From: Mesodorylaimus sp. YZB2_4
Taxonomy: Eukaryota > Nematoda > Enoplea > Dorylaimida > Dorylaimidae
Assembly (NCBI GenBank): GCA_030248295.1
Contig: JASANH010001015.1
Coordinates: 62,001-126,000 of the forward strand
Direction of reading: 5' to 3'
DNA length: 64,000 bases
Shown here: positions 1 to 13,310 of the stretch, piece by piece
How positions within the stretch are numbered: the first letter of the stretch is position 1
Layout of the letters: each line of letters starts with the position of its first letter
The notes under the pieces: generated by a model
Database searches by the model: none
What the model was told of the DNA's origin: nothing
Seen by the model: only the letters and a program-made list of their open reading frames with translations
Program-made: the position numbers and the translations under genes

Positions 1-844
1 ACACCAAAAGAACATCGTATCTATAGCAATAAGTAATTCAGCCCATTCTTCAAACTCGTGAAGAGCCAAAGACAAAGAACGAGCCACCTCCTACTCCTCA
101 CCTCTTATCTAGGATATTTTCCCGCACTTAGCAGACAATTCTGCTAATGCAATAAGCATTCAAAAAATCTCGCGCGTAATTCAAAACCTCTTATTACGCA
201 TCTTTCCCGCTCTTTCCATACAAACGCGATTTTTCGCTTCAGTGAGAACTTTTGCACCATTTTATTCATATTTTTATTTCCGAAAACCATCGTCAACTGC
301 AACGCATTTTATCCTTTACATACCATATGCATAACCATTACAACCATTACAAATCAGCCACCCCCCCCGATCATATGGCCACCACATCGAAATTCGACTC
401 AACCTTCGTCCAACCAAATCACGAGTCTAACCGGTTCGACGAGTAAACGAAACGTGAATGAGGCGAAAATATCGATCACGATGTTGTGTACGACTCAATC
501 ATATCAAACACAGCACCAACGAGGCGAGGCACCAGCCTCGATCAACTCAAAACAACACAATATACTCAACGCAAAGTAAGGAAAAGAAGAAAAGAATCGA
601 AGAAAACCATCACTTATCCCCCCATCGACAGAAGGAAAATTGAAAGACCATGAGCCCCATGCCGTCACCACAAAACACAATCCCCATTCACTTACTTGTT
701 ATCGATCGATTGCATTCCACAACAATCGATTGAATAGATCAATCAATGATCAATTCACTCTGCAAAAATCACAAAAGGAAGAATCATCGAGAAAAACAGT
801 AATAGATATCGATTACATTGTGTCACTGTAACCCTCGTGCCTGG

Positions 845-945
845 TAGGACATGGCGAGTGGGAGAGGGTAATCGATACTCTCCCCTGCCTGGGAGACGTC
901 AACCCCTCGGGTTGATGTTTCAGCCGTTGGTTTAGTCACAAAACT
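845..945 (+). repeat. Dispersed repeat with GTCAACCCCTCGGGTTGA core, copy 1
   Basis: GGCGAGTGGGAGAGGGTAAT, then CGATACTCTCCCCTGCCTGG, then GACGTCAACCCCTCGGGTTG and ATGTTTCAGCCG. Related copies: 4325-4385, 12440-12530 (inverted), 13195-13310, and pieces at 29790-29965. The CAACCCCTCGGGTTG core can form a hairpin. Confidence 0.65.
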
Positions 946-2604
946 TGTCGGCGCCAGTCGGAGTTTTCCTCCCGGCAACTTCGGTCGGCCACCTCCCTCC
1001 CACCTTCTATCCCAGAGGAGTATGAATGCTCCCTCCTGCACTGTATATCACACCTAGGTATCGATTACTGTACCGTAAGGGTGCGCCTCTACGCCATGCC
1101 ATAAGCCCAACCAAGTCTTCCTAACCTAGACCTAGTCTACGACTGAAACATCACTTTGACGGGTTGCCCCTCTCCTGACTCCATGCAAAGGATCAATTAT
1201 CCAAGAATACAACTGCACACATTTTTCTCTCATGTTTGACCCACAGTAATCTCATTTTGCTGCTCGCATCACAAACTCACAATTTCACACGAAATATCTC
1301 GACCCTAAGATTAAAGAGACTAACCCCAACCCGCATTCTTAGTCTTCGTGCATCGAAATACGCTTTCGAGTAATTTTTCTGGAAATTTTTGAGCGATACC
1401 GGGCTTCATATCAGCGACATTTTCGTAGAAAAGCATGTGCTCCATAAACTGAATGTCTTTGTTTCACTTTCACCCCTTTTACTAATTGTTCAGGAAAGTT
1501 TTTCATTTGCATCAGAAAAATTAACTAAAAACTAATGAAAAACATCGGAGCTTAGAAAATCAATCTGCAATATCATATCTCCTCGACAGAGCGCATTTTT
1601 CTCTACAAAATTCCCGCTGACAGTACTGTCGCTTCAAGGGGTGCCACCTACTTTGAGTAAGCTCTCATTCCCAACCTGCACTGCCATCAAGCAGTCCCAC
1701 CCCATCCCAGCCCCCCCTCCCCGTCCGTCAGGCCCTAAAGTCGCACAATCGCTGCTTTCAAGCAACTTTTCTTAAAATTCTCTGCAATAACATCAGCTCA
1801 CACCATCAACAATTTTGTCAAAAAATGTGCTCTATCAAGTGGGTATGGTTTCAAGATTCAGATTTTCGTAAAGATTTTTCGTGAATTTTCAAGAAATAAA
1901 ATACTAAAAACTCCTTGAAACTCGAACAAACGCAGTAAAAGCAAAATAAAGTTGATAATGCTCATTTTTCTCAACAACCTGATCGCTGACATCAATTTAT
2001 ATTATTGCTGAGAATTTCGAAAAAACTTTCTCAACACTGGTGAAAGCTCAAAAACTCAGTCGTGTGTATGCACTGACTACGACTCCTGCATTTTATTTTT
2101 GTAAAATTTATACATCGGGGAGCTATCTTAGCATAGCGAACCTCAGCCTGATCCCATTCCTACTAGCACACAGGGATATGTGGACCATTTCAAAGATCTC
2201 GCACAAAATTCAAACTTCCCGCTGCAAGCCGCTTATGACAATTTTTTAGCCAAATTCGCGTGCACACGCGCCTGTCGGGTCGGGCCGGGCCTGTCGGCGG
2301 GTCGGGTGCACACGCGCCTGTCGAAATGCATTTTTGCGCCTTCCCCGCTTTTTGTCAATTTTTCTCGACATTTTCAGCGATAACCTGAGTTGATGTCAGC
2401 GAAAATTTTGTAGAAAAAAATGCGCTTTATCGACTGGCTGTTTTTGTTTTGCTGTTACTGCTTTTATTAACGCTGGAACGAATGTTTTCTCAATTTAAAT
2501 CGCAGAAATTTACAAATAATCTCCGCTAAATACTAAAAACGAAAAATCAAGCCTGGAAATAATATCTGCTTGATTAAACTCGCAGAGCTGGCTATTTCAG
2601 GCCA

Positions 2605-2888
2605 TTTTTCTCGAAATTTCTGGCGATAACCTAAGGTGATGTCAGCGACGATTTCGCACAGAAAAATATGTTCTATCCACTGGTTGTATTTGTTTTGCTT
2701 TTACTGCTTTTATTAAGTTTACAGCAAATTTTTTCTATTTGGATCGCAAAAATTAAAGAAAAATGTTTGGTATAATCTAAAAACGAAAAGTCAAGCCCTG
2801 AAATTATATTTGTATGATAGAACACATTTTTCTGTACAAAATTATCGCTCACATTAACTTCGGTTATCGCTAAAAATTTCGAGAAAAG
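2605..2888. repeat. Foldback element (MITE-like) within a nest of relatives
   Basis: Arms start TTTTCTCGAAATTT, continue with CGATAACC, then TGATGTCAGCGA and AGAAAAATATGTTCTATC, and return inverted at about 2815-2888. Related single arms occur at about 1380-1460, 1590-1640, 1795-1840, 1950-2030 and 2360-2450. Confidence 0.7.
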
Positions 2889-3117
2889 TCGCCCGAAAGC
2901 AGAAACTCCGCGACTTTGGCGCACACGCGCCAGTCGTACGACCAGATTGCGAGCCACTATAATCAGGCCCTTACATGGTCAATATAATTAGCTCGAAGGT
3001 TTTAAAAAGTGACGGACTTTAGCTATGTAAAGTTGCTATGAGCGACTTGAAGAGGGAAATTTAAATTTTGCAATGCACAAAATCTGAGAAATGGTAAAAA
3101 AATCCTTCCTCACTCAC

Positions 3118-6100
3118 GTCGCTTTCTCACAATCCTCCGCATCGGCCACTGGCAATCCTCCTTTTTTGGTCTGCTCACCCACATCCTCCGACTCACTGTT
3201 TTCATCCACCTCGTCATAATATCGTCGACCCACACAATCCCAATTCTCTTCTCTCTCAACCCTGGCCTCCTTCAATCTCACCGCCTCGTCCTTGAATTTG
3301 CCTTCATCCTGTCTGATCGACCATCGACGCGGTTCAGTCACTACGCCCAGCCTCGTCCCGCCGTGTTCTCTAACATGAGTGCCCATTTTCGACAGGCAAT
3401 ACAACAGCACGTCGGTCAGTGACAGCTGACCACGCAACGAATTGTATAAATCCTTGGCGAATTTCACTAAAATAATCATTTAAAAATTTGAAAAAAACAA
3501 AAAATGTTGATCATCTTACTCGTCGTTTTCTCATCCGCACCATCAGCGACCACATCCGGCCGATACGATAATAAATCCGCGATCATTTCGATATCATTCA
3601 AAATGTAATCTCTTTGATGCTGCCTAAAAAAGGACACTTTTTCAAAAGTGATCAACAAAATTTTAATTTTTATGTCGAAAATTCAAATTTCACCTACAAA
3701 ATTAGTTTTTAACGATTCTAAACCACATTCTACTTACCACAAACAATCCGGATCCAAACACTGGCCACTCATATCGAACGGGCATAAGGGCACCAAAGGA
3801 TTTAACTTATTCGAAAAACTCGTTGAATCGTGTTTCAATTGGTCAAAATTTCGAAAACAAGGCGATAACCTTAGAAATAAAATATGCTTCAAAATTACAT
3901 TGCATATTTTAAGTCTGCTACCATTTCAATAATCGCACCGTCCCGACCCTCCGACCCCGCCGCTACTCAATGGGAAGCACTTAACGTTGTCAACGCCCCT
4001 CCCCCAAAAGAAGAACTTGCTGAGAGAAAACGAATAAACTGTACCCAGAAAGTCCCGACTTTGTCCCACCCACCCAAAACCCTGCTCCTGTACACGAGCC
4101 TGCCAGGCGCAGGAGGGAGTGTCCCCGGGTCGTGGCCTAGCGGTTTAGCGTCTGCCTCTCACACTGGGTGCACACTTACGGGAAAGGGTTCGACTCGCGC
4201 CTGGGTAAAACATCATTGTCAAATATGTGTTCCTCAGCCCTCGAAAGTGGTGTACAGCGCTTGACTAGACCATAGCCGACAGAAGTCGACAGGACCAGGC
4301 AAATCTTGCGACTATATCTTCGGCCGAAACATTAACAAGATGGGCTGACGTTTCCCAGCCAGGGGAATCGATGATTCTCCCCCCCCCTTTTTACACTCAG
4401 CATCCTCGTCCTACAACCCCAACCATCTCTCCACCCAAACCAGGACCGAATCCGACACGTTTTCCTAACCGATAGCTCTTGAACCATCGAAGCGGACTGG
4501 CCACGATATCGCCACCCATCGATTTCTCCTTGACCTGACCACTTTTCGCCGACTTGGCGCCACCGACTCCCGCCTTGCCTTTGTTATCACCACTTTTCGA
4601 CAATCGTTTCTTAGTTATCGATAATCGCCTCAATGCCATCCTTTTCGCAGGACTTGTCGAATTTTGCGTCTTCAACGAGCTGCCCGTCGTTACAGCAACT
4701 TGAGGAATCTGAAAACATCAATTTCACATACCCACAAAATATAATATTTATCCTGGTTTTTCCTACACCATTCCAACCCCCTCCCCCCGCGTCTTTCCTT
4801 TCTACCAACATGACATAGGAAGGGGGTTCCAGCACTTGCACCGGGTTCGATTCCCACTAAAGGCGTAACTTTTTGTTTTCTTATCTATCGCTACCACCAT
4901 GAAAACTTGCAATCTACCACCACACCAGCAAATATCACTCCAGGTTTGATTCCCACTCAAGGCCCAACTTTTTCACTTCCAATTCTAACCTTTTCCCTAT
5001 CCCTACCATCCTAGCACATTATCATCAAATATCAGTCCATTACTGACCCCCTGGTTGGGGGGGACCATGCCCAAATTACAAACTAAATTAACACTCACTT
5101 TCGGCGCTAAATCGATTTTATATTTGGCCACTAATTGTTCAATTTCTTTCCATTGTCTCAAATAGACTCGTTGTAATTCGTAATTCTTATCCACACGACT
5201 TTGTACTTTCTGAATCTGAAACAAAATCATTTTAAGTTCAGAAACCTAAAATCAGCCAGCATGAAACAAGTTTCTGCATTTTTTCAAACCTTGGAACCAA
5301 AATTCCCCCCTCGCTCACTTCTCCATTAAATTTAGCAATTGTGACTCGATAAGAAGCACTTTGAGATTCGATCAGGCGTAATTCTTGTTTCAATTTTTGC
5401 ATCCTCATTTCGGCCAGTCGGAGATCACTTTTTTGTCGACTAACAATCGATTCCAATGTTCGCAAACGTTTTCTATCTTCAGTTAAACAATTCCTAAAAT
5501 ACAAAATTCCAATCACTTCCATATTCATAATCAAAAACCTCGACCAGGAATCGAACCTGTGCCCCTCCGGTTACAAATTCTCAATACCTACGTACAGGAC
5601 TCTACGCAGGTGCGTACCCTAGGGTGTGGGGGGGCTCAGCAGTGTCGAATCCGCTGATCATCCAGTACACTGAACGAAGGGCGAAGGTTCGATTCCCACT
5701 TAGGGCTCCAGTTTTTGATTCGAATTCTAATTTTTCCAAACCTGTAACCTAGTACACCAGGAGGGGGCTTGGTTTTGACAGAGAGTGCGTCAAGGCCCTA
5801 TAGCCAGTGCACTGAACCAAGGGCGAGGGTTCGATTCCCACTCAGGGTTCCAGTTTTTGATTTATAATTCTACCTTTTTCCTAAACCTGCAACCTAGCAC
5901 ATCACCAAATATCAGTCACTCACTGATGTCTGGCCAAATCATCACCGCATATTCTTAATCTGTCCTCCAATTGTTTGACCAACGATGCATTCGGCTGCGC
6001 TGAAATTCCGTTCTTCGACCGAATTTCATCGCTTTCATCCTTCTTATTCGTTGGCGTCGAAGGTTTCCTCAAAAACTCGTCCAAAACACCTCTCGTTTTC

Positions 6101-9100
6101 GAGTGTGTACCCGACATGGAATTGGATTTTGGCAATGCAGATTCATTAATTTGTTGAATTCCACTTCGATCACCCGATTTTTTACTGGCCGATTCTTGCT
6201 CCCCTTCGCTACTACTATCACTGTCCAATGGTATAATCAATGGCTTGTGCACAACTTTCATTACCTGCAAAAATTGAAACAAAAATACACCAAAAAGTTT
6301 TGTAGCTGCTAATGAATTCCAATGGCAAAAAGTCAATCATCTCATGCTCAACGTTGTTTGTAAAAACAGTTCCTTGTTCCCCACAAGACCCAATGCTCCT
6401 CTCTATCGCAACCCGTGTTAACGAGCAGTGCAGTGCGCCCACTACTGGTGTGCTTCAACCAGTCACCTTGATCAGTCACGTCACTCCGGACGCAGACCTC
6501 ACCAGACGAGGGGACATCACAAAGGCATCCGCACATCGCACTACACTGCTGCTGTGTCTCGGGGCTGGTGGCTGTCTAGTATTCACTGTTCCGCAGAACC
6601 GCCGACATACTGATAGACCACTGATTGCTGCTGGATCACCGTCGATCGATCAAAGATGACCACTGATCAATGATCAATACTGGATCACCGCTAATCGATC
6701 AACGATTACCACTGATCATGGATCATTGATTGATCCTGGATAAGATCACCACTTTTAATCGATCAAAGAATAAACACTGATCATTGATCGATTAACGATT
6801 ACTACTGTTCCTGGATCACCGCCAGCCCATCAACAAATATCACTGATCACTTATCAATCCTGGATCGATCAAAGATAACCACTGATCATTGATTGATCCT
6901 AGATCACCGCCGATCGATCATCGATTGCCAGCGAACACTCATCGATCCTGGATCACCATTGATCTATCAAAGATGACCATTAATCCTGGATCGATCAAAG
7001 ATGATCATTGATCCTGGACCACCGCTGATCAATCGAAGAGTATTACTAATCCTAGATCACCATCGATCGATCAAAGATTACTACTGATCACTTATCCATC
7101 CTGGATAACCGCCGATCGATCATCGATTGCCAGTGAACACTCATCCATCCTGGATCACCATCGATCTATCAAAGATGACCATTAATCCTGGATCGATCAA
7201 AGATGATCATTGATCCTGGATCACCGCTGATCAATCAAAGAGTATTACTAATCATAGATCACCAGCGATCGATCAAAGATGGCTAACGATCACTTATCCA
7301 TCCTCCTAGATCACCGCCGATCGATCAACGATTGTCAGTAATCACACATCGATCCTGGATCACTATCGACCGATCAAAGAGCACAAATGATCACTGATCC
7401 ATCACTGATCCGCCAATGATCATCAAGTTTCTTCCAGTCTGCGCCATTGACACAAAGGCTGAGCTCCTCTGCTACTACCTCGTCTTCTACGTCCACCATC
7501 CATCCTACCTCATCCACTCATTGGTTTCCGAGCTCCCAGCCACATTACTCATTACATTACCACATTACTTACCTGAGGAATGAGACTCCTCGCCACTGGA
7601 CGTACCAGACGTAGCGAATGATCCCGTTCCCCAGCTGGTGAGCCCCGCGATGGTTTCTCCTTCAATGTGGCCGTCACACACGCCTTCTCCACCGAGTCCA
7701 AGTACTTCTCCATCGATTGAGCAGTATTCTCACATCCGTCCACCAAACACGATTCGGACGTGGTATTCATCGAACTCGTCCCGTCTTGTTCCTTCCTTCC
7801 TTTGTTCTTTATTTCCACCTCATTTGTCTCCAATCCCGTCGACTTGACCGCCGTTTCTTCACGAACTCGCTGACGAATCAATGCCACGTGTCTTTTCAAA
7901 TAATCCTTATCGAAAGTGATAACCACTTCCTCTTCGCTCTCATCATCGTCGCCCATTTTCGCATCGCCGCTGCCACCAGGTGGATCATTCTCGACGAGAA
8001 CTTCTTCCGATCCCTCTCGCACGGCATCATTCTTTTCAAGATCAGTTTGCGGAGATTCCTCATGTTTCTAAAATGAAATAGTGTTAGTACAGTGGATACC
8101 CAAAAACTTGACAACGGCTTAGCCAGCATCTGATCTGTCATTTTGTCACAGTTAAAACACCATCACTCACCTGCCTACTAGCCACCAGCCCATTAAAGAC
8201 GCTGAACATGCCTCGAGTCCCGGGTTCGATTCCTACTCGATCTCCACGCGAGCTCCCCCAACTCACCTTTTCTTTGCATTTCATCATTGATTTCAACGCC
8301 AATTCTCGCAACGCTTCCATCTCTTCATCGTCGCCTTGCCCATCCCCTCCACCGGCCATCCATTTATCGTTTTCAATCAAATTCCTCGATCCAGACGTCG
8401 AAATTATTTGATTCATTGCCGAGTTTATTTCATTTTTCGTCGTATTATCGACTTGTCGCAGAACGCTCGTTCGCCCAATCGATGCTGGCGATTTCATTGT
8501 AGAAGCCGGAAGTCGACACCAAAAACCAGCCATCTTCGATTGCGATGACGAAGCGCCACAATTCATCGGCCATGAACCAAATGAAGCGCTCATTTTCGGA
8601 TCGTCTAAAAAAAGAAACGCCGAAATATATAAGAAATTAGAACATTTTCCTTGAAAATTTTATTTTTCTACGCATATTGCCTTTGAAATAATCCAACTCG
8701 AAAGGCTGATCGATTTCTGCACTACTCACGATCAGATGATCGATTCCTGCCACATCATGATCGTATAATCGGTTTCAGAGCTGATCATGAAAGGCTGGTC
8801 GATTTCTGCACGGCTGATGAGCAGATAATGGATTCTCACAAAATCTTGATCGGATAATCGATTTTTGAGCTGATCATGAGAAAATCAAACTTCATGGGCA
8901 GATCGATTTCTCCCCTCCTCACATGCAGATTAGAGATTCTTTTTCAAATCATGATCACATAATCAAATTCACGAAAGATCATGGCAAGAAAATCTACCTT
9001 AACCCGATCGATATTCCCTCAGCCCATGCTCAGATTATCGATTTTTAGGCAAATCATGATCAGGTAATCGACTTCTCGACCAATCATGGCAAGATAATCA

Positions 9101-11712
9101 AACTTGGTAAACCGACTGATTTCTACTCTGCTGATGAGCAGGTGGACGATTTTACGACAAATCGCGATCGGACAATCCGTTTCTCGACTGATCATGACTA
9201 GAAAATCGATCTATCGTTCGACCATGACCAAAAAATCGCTGTCTTTTGAAATCACTCAATTTTGAGCTGATCCTACACATATATGTTTCTTATTCGATCA
9301 TATTCGATTTCTTCCCCGATCCTGATCAGATTACCTATTTTTCATAAAATTAAGGGCAGTCTATCGATTTATTCTACGATTAAAATAGGATCAATATATC
9401 GATTGAGTTCTACTCTGCTCATTTGCACATTATCGATTTCTTCCCAAATCGTGATCGGATTTATCGGCCGATCATGACACAATCAAACTCAATACACCCA
9501 ACGATTTCTGACCTGCTAGAGGGCCGATTATCGATTTCTTGTAAAATCATGATTAAAGATAATTGATGTCTCGACTGATCATGACCAGATAATAGATTCA
9601 TCGCCCGATCATGATCAAATAATTAATGTCTTGGCTGATATTGATCACACCAATTTCTAGCTAATCATGATCAAAACGTTTATTCTTATCTAGTTATAAT
9701 CAGTTACCCGATAATGATCAGTATCGGACAATCGATTTTTCGTGAAATCATGACAGTCTGTTGATATATCAAATGAACATGACAGAATCAATATCTCGCC
9801 TGACCATGACCAGATTATCGATTCCCCTACGACCCTGATCAGATAATCGATTTCTCATCGAGCCATGATCGAGCGACTGATTGATCGTCGGATCGATCGA
9901 TTTGTCCCCGATATCCTTATCTAATGAAACCAGAGATCAAACAGCTTTTCAACTTGACTTGCCTCAAAAGTGCCTTGATACACGAAAACTCGAGTATCGT
10001 TTTTTTTCAGATATCGATCAATACGACGTGGTTTATGATCGAAATCGTAACACATCTGCTCAGAATTTGATAGATACTATCCACTGCCTGCAAGCTCATT
10101 AAACGCAAAACAAGCTGAATAAGACAGGCTACACTGTAGCTTGTTTAAATTTCTAATCTGATCATAATCAAACGAGAAATCAAGTTTTTGCTAAAAAGGC
10201 GGGAAATTTGAATTTCGTGATTGAAAATTATTCGTTTAACCCACGATATCAATTTTCAATGAAGTAATCTGATAAAATTTACTGGTGCCAGAGTTTAGCC
10301 CAATGTTCCCAAAATCCATACCTTCAGAATCGCTAGATATATCCATACTAGTCGCCTCAAAATTATCGCCATCAACGTATTTGGGCAAAGAATTCTTTTT
10401 CTCTTGTCGCAATTCGACTCGAGGAGTTGTGACTAAATCGATAAATGCTTGAAATTGATCTTTCGGATCAGGTATACTAAAAATATAATCTCGTAATATA
10501 TTTGTATGAGATATAAAAATTGACAAACCTCAAAATTCGTTCACGTTCTTGTTGCATTTGACGATTACTTCTTTGAGATAAAGGTGAATTATTATGATAG
10601 GTATATGAACGAGATGATTTCTCACGTTCCGATTCCTTATTGACTTCGGCCACATAACCGCTTTGCTTCGAGTCGATCGATCTTTCCGAACGACTACTCC
10701 GACGCGACCAACGAGTTCTTCGTTCGGAAGTTTCTTTTTCTCGATCGCCGCGATTCTTTTGACGACGATTCGGACTTGATCGTTGTTTGTAATCGGAAAA
10801 TTCATTATTCGTTGACGATCGTCTACAGTTTCCCGCCGAATCTTTTCTCCTTCGTTTTTTCGTCCAACCTTTCATAGAATCGGCAGTATCGCCTCGTTGC
10901 ATCGTTGATTGCAAGGCTACCAAACGAAGTTGTAATTCTAAAAGTTCTTCATCTCCTTCCTCCATCAAATTCGTTTCGTGAGATATCCTGCGTCTTTTCG
11001 ATTTATCGTTTTTGACCTGAAATAAAAGCTAATTAGGGTAAAGATCGAATGGATAATACCAGTTACTTCAACACAGTCTTCACCGTGTTTCTCCATAAGT
11101 ACCTCGTCGCTCGTATCGATAAGACCTGAAATTAAAATTCCAGAAAAAGCTTTGATAAAAAAGATTTACTTTGGGCTTACCCAAAGTGGGCCCGATGCGT
11201 TTTTGAGCTTGATCAATCTCGTTCGCTCGAGGAGCTGTTGATTCGTCTTTCAAAGGCACGAAAGTGGATGAAATAGAAGACCATGATTCCTGGACGATAG
11301 GATCGATGATGGCCATATTTGCTGCCCATTGATGCCGATCGTTCGAATCCATTTCGGTATAAGTTTGTTGAAATTCGGCGAGTTGATTTTGTGTAGTGAC
11401 GGTTTTTAATTTCGCCCAAAATCCACCAGCTAAGCGGTCGTTTTTCAAAGGCACAAATGACAATTTAGGAAGTGGATTTGAATGAGACGAAGACGGATGC
11501 GGTTTACATTGCGATATCGAATCAGAATCGCCAAGTTGCTGATTAACTTGAATTGCTTCGATGGAAGTATTCGGCTGTGTTGACGGTTTTTCGAGTGACG
11601 ATTCGAGTTGTTGCCAAATCTCGTCGTCCTCATCTTCGCCAATTTCACCTTCCTCTAGTTCGTCGGCGGATTTTCCATCAGGCCGGCACGAGATTTCGCT
11701 CGATGATTGCAT
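3118..11712 (-). CDS. ZFC3H1: ZFC3H1-like CCCH zinc-finger protein, 13 exons, 3' end beyond the window
   Basis: Exons (high to low): 11181-11712, 11067-11125, 10529-11016, 10283-10476, 8267-8604, 7573-8067, 5924-6264, 5319-5493, 5099-5215, 4470-4708, 3738-3869, 3520-3623, 3118-3466. All junctions are GT-AG and keep frame, giving about 1187 residues so far. ATG at 11712 precedes an acidic start (ELEEGEIGEDEDDE) typical of this family. Then come an ELQLRLVALQS helix, an Arg/Ser-rich stretch, a coiled coil across exons 8-9 and the block SPLRWFKSYRLSPCFR, which resembles human SPLLVFKSYRFSP. A zinc finger follows at about residues 1022-1039 (C-x7-C-x4-C-x3-H, CPFDMSGQC...LWQH) and runs into QHQRDYIL. 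In human, ZFC3H1 links MTR4 to poly(A)-binding protein in the nuclear PAXT exosome adaptor; the same role here is inference. The C-terminal HAT/TPR part is not in view. Confidence 0.86.
4125..4275 (+). repeat. tRNA-derived SINE copy 1
   Basis: GTGGCCTAGCGGTTTAGCGT (box A-like), then GGGTTCGACTCGCGCCTGG (box B), then a tail with CCTCAGCCCTCGAAAGTG and GTGCTTGAC-type sequence shared with 53665-53812 and 21955-22035. It lies in an intron of the ZFC3H1-like gene. The cloverleaf is not intact, so it is not a functional tRNA. Confidence 0.7.
4838..4990 (+). repeat. Box-B-containing intronic repeat
   Basis: Two units, GGGTTCGATTCCCACTAAAG and AGGTTTGATTCCCACTCAAG, each followed by a similar T/C-rich tail. 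Related units lie in the next introns at 5640-5760 and 5790-5900, and a lone GGGTTCGATTCC at about 8222. A tRNA-derived short repeat family is the likely source. Confidence 0.6.
5640..5900 (+). repeat. Tandem pair of box-B-containing repeats
   Basis: Two units of about 130 bp share AGTGCACTGAACCAAGGGCG, GGTTCGATTCCCACTCAGGG, CCAGTTTTTGATT and CCTGCAACCTAGCACA. They lie between exons 7 and 8 of the ZFC3H1-like gene. The copy at 4838 shares their tail. Confidence 0.68.
6640..7430 (+). repeat. GATC-rich minisatellite A (intron 6 of ZFC3H1-like gene)
   Basis: Irregular tandem units of about 25-35 bp of the form GATCATTGATCCTGGATCACC.GATCGATCAAAGAT. Higher-order repetition is visible, since the block around 6895-7060 recurs at about 7105-7260. 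It sits between exons 6 and 7. Confidence 0.85.
8690..9880 (+). repeat. GATC-rich minisatellite B (intron 4 of ZFC3H1-like gene)
   Basis: Degenerate tandem units around GATCATGATCAGATAATCGATTTCTC, about 30-45 bp each, over 1.2 kb. It shares GATC and ATCGAT with the array in the neighbouring intron, but the unit is different. Confidence 0.82.
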
Positions 11713-13194
11713 AAACAACGCTTTCTTCTATTTTCTTTCAAGTGAAGAACAATTCGAGGAAAATTTTTCTTTAGATATCTATTTTCGTCAATAGCTGAAA
11801 ACCAGTCTACCGAAACCGAGTCTAATAGGAGTTTGAACAACTATTTCTCACTCAGTGAAAAGTAAGTAAAGCCTAAATTACAGATACTTATTTAAACAAT
11901 ACATGTATATATATATGAACGCAAATTTAGAGAACTTTTTTTACTAAAATTAATTTTTAAGAGTCTTTTGATAAAATTCTGCTACTTTAAGATGGGGAGG
12001 AATATTTTTAAATTTTTTGTCAGGGTGATGCTCAGGTGAAATGCATACGCGGGAAATTCAAATTCAATGTATTTTGACTGATAAAATACGGTCTTTTTAT
12101 ATTCCACTCTCCTCATTAATCAGCAAATGATCATTTTTAATAAAAATAGAATGCAGACATCACTAACGAATGGTATGATTTTAGGTACCCCGTACAATGG
12201 ACGGCAAGGAAGACATATCACAAATCGCACATTGATTATTCGATACTATCGATTGCCAAGGATGCCAAATTTTGAGTTATCAAAATTGCGAATTGAAATG
12301 CCCGAATGCATTTGACTACCGCGCTGCCACCAGGAGAGCAGCTAGCTGGCAGGCGCAGAAGAAAACAGGGCGGGGACAAAAACTCCGACTGCAGCAAGGC
12401 AAGTATGTATGTAACTACAGTATGTATGCCCGCAACTATGTATACCAGCGGCTAAAACATCAAGCCTCGAGAGGTCGAGCAGCCAGGGGAGATCGATGAT
12501 GCTCTCCCACTCGCCAAGGCCAGCCAGGCAGTAAGGTTACAATACCATTGATATTTGCATATGTCCATCCAAATGGAAGCGCGACCTAGACATTGGTCAA
12601 TGCGAGTGTGAGAGTACTCGTTCTGGAAAAACCTAGTCAGGCCTAGGTGAGCCTTCTTGTGCTGCACTGTATTGTGCAGTAAAGGCTACCTGTGAGGTCT
12701 AAGAGAAGCACTTGTGACCTAATCTTGAGGTCTTACAGATTGCAAAGGTCCATCAGCATATCCTTCAATTTGATGAGCGATGGAATCTGATCGTCAAGTC
12801 ACCTATTGGCGGTATGCAAGGACGAGCCAGTTGGTCCAAGATCTTACGTCTTCAGGGTCATTAGTGACAGCAGCTTCTTAGCATTTTTGAAAAACGCCGC
12901 AATAACGGCTGCAATGGGGAGTAGTGTGCATGGGGCCCTGCACTCCCCCAGTCGCACTCCAGTGCCCATTTCCATACTCATTAGACCTGGTCACGTGACC
13001 ACTTATCAGATCCGATTGCCCCACATCTGCTCAATATATTAAAATATCCAATCCGTGGTGGTATGACTTGCCACGCTATCTGGTTTGCGCTATCCGCACT
13101 TCCATTTCCAGTTCTAGCTTATCCGCTGGGAAGTCTTTCACCTGAAATAAATATGGGTTGTCGTGGAGCAGGCTGGGACGGCTATTCGAACAAG

Positions 13195-13310
13195 CTTTCA
13201 CTGCTGCAACACTCCGCGGGCGGGCTTTGGCCAGTCGGAGAGAGTGATCGATCTGCTCTGGCTTGGAGACGCCAACCTCTAAGGTTGATGTTTCAGCCGC
13301 AGCTAAGACT
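13195..13310 (+). repeat. Dispersed repeat with GTCAACCCCTCGGGTTGA core, copy 2
   Basis: CGGAGAGAGTGATCGATCTG, then GGAGACGCCAACCTCTAAGG and TTGATGTTTCAGCCG, aligned with 845-945. An inverted copy lies at 12440-12530. Confidence 0.6.

Larger units (their letters stand above)
1..3117. other. Region left of the last visible ZFC3H1-like exon
   Basis: No exon I can support. 1-830 is A/C-rich with no clear feature. 845-945 is a copy of a dispersed repeat (ACGTCAACCCCTCGGGTTGA). 1380-2890 is a nest of inverted repeats. 2255-2330 is a GC-rich run of CACACGCGCCTGTCG and GGGTCGGGCC units, echoed at 2915-2945. The ZFC3H1-like gene must continue across or beyond this stretch. Confidence 0.6.

Noticed and set aside
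12-100. Open minus-strand stretch (ALHEFEEWAELLIAID) as the next ZFC3H1-like exon
   Set aside because: The frame needed after the last visible exon meets a stop, and there is no good acceptor. It could still be a later exon, but nothing supports it.
4125-4200. A functional tRNA gene
   Set aside because: Box A and box B are recognisable, but the acceptor stem and anticodon arm do not pair, and related copies are equally decayed. It is a SINE.
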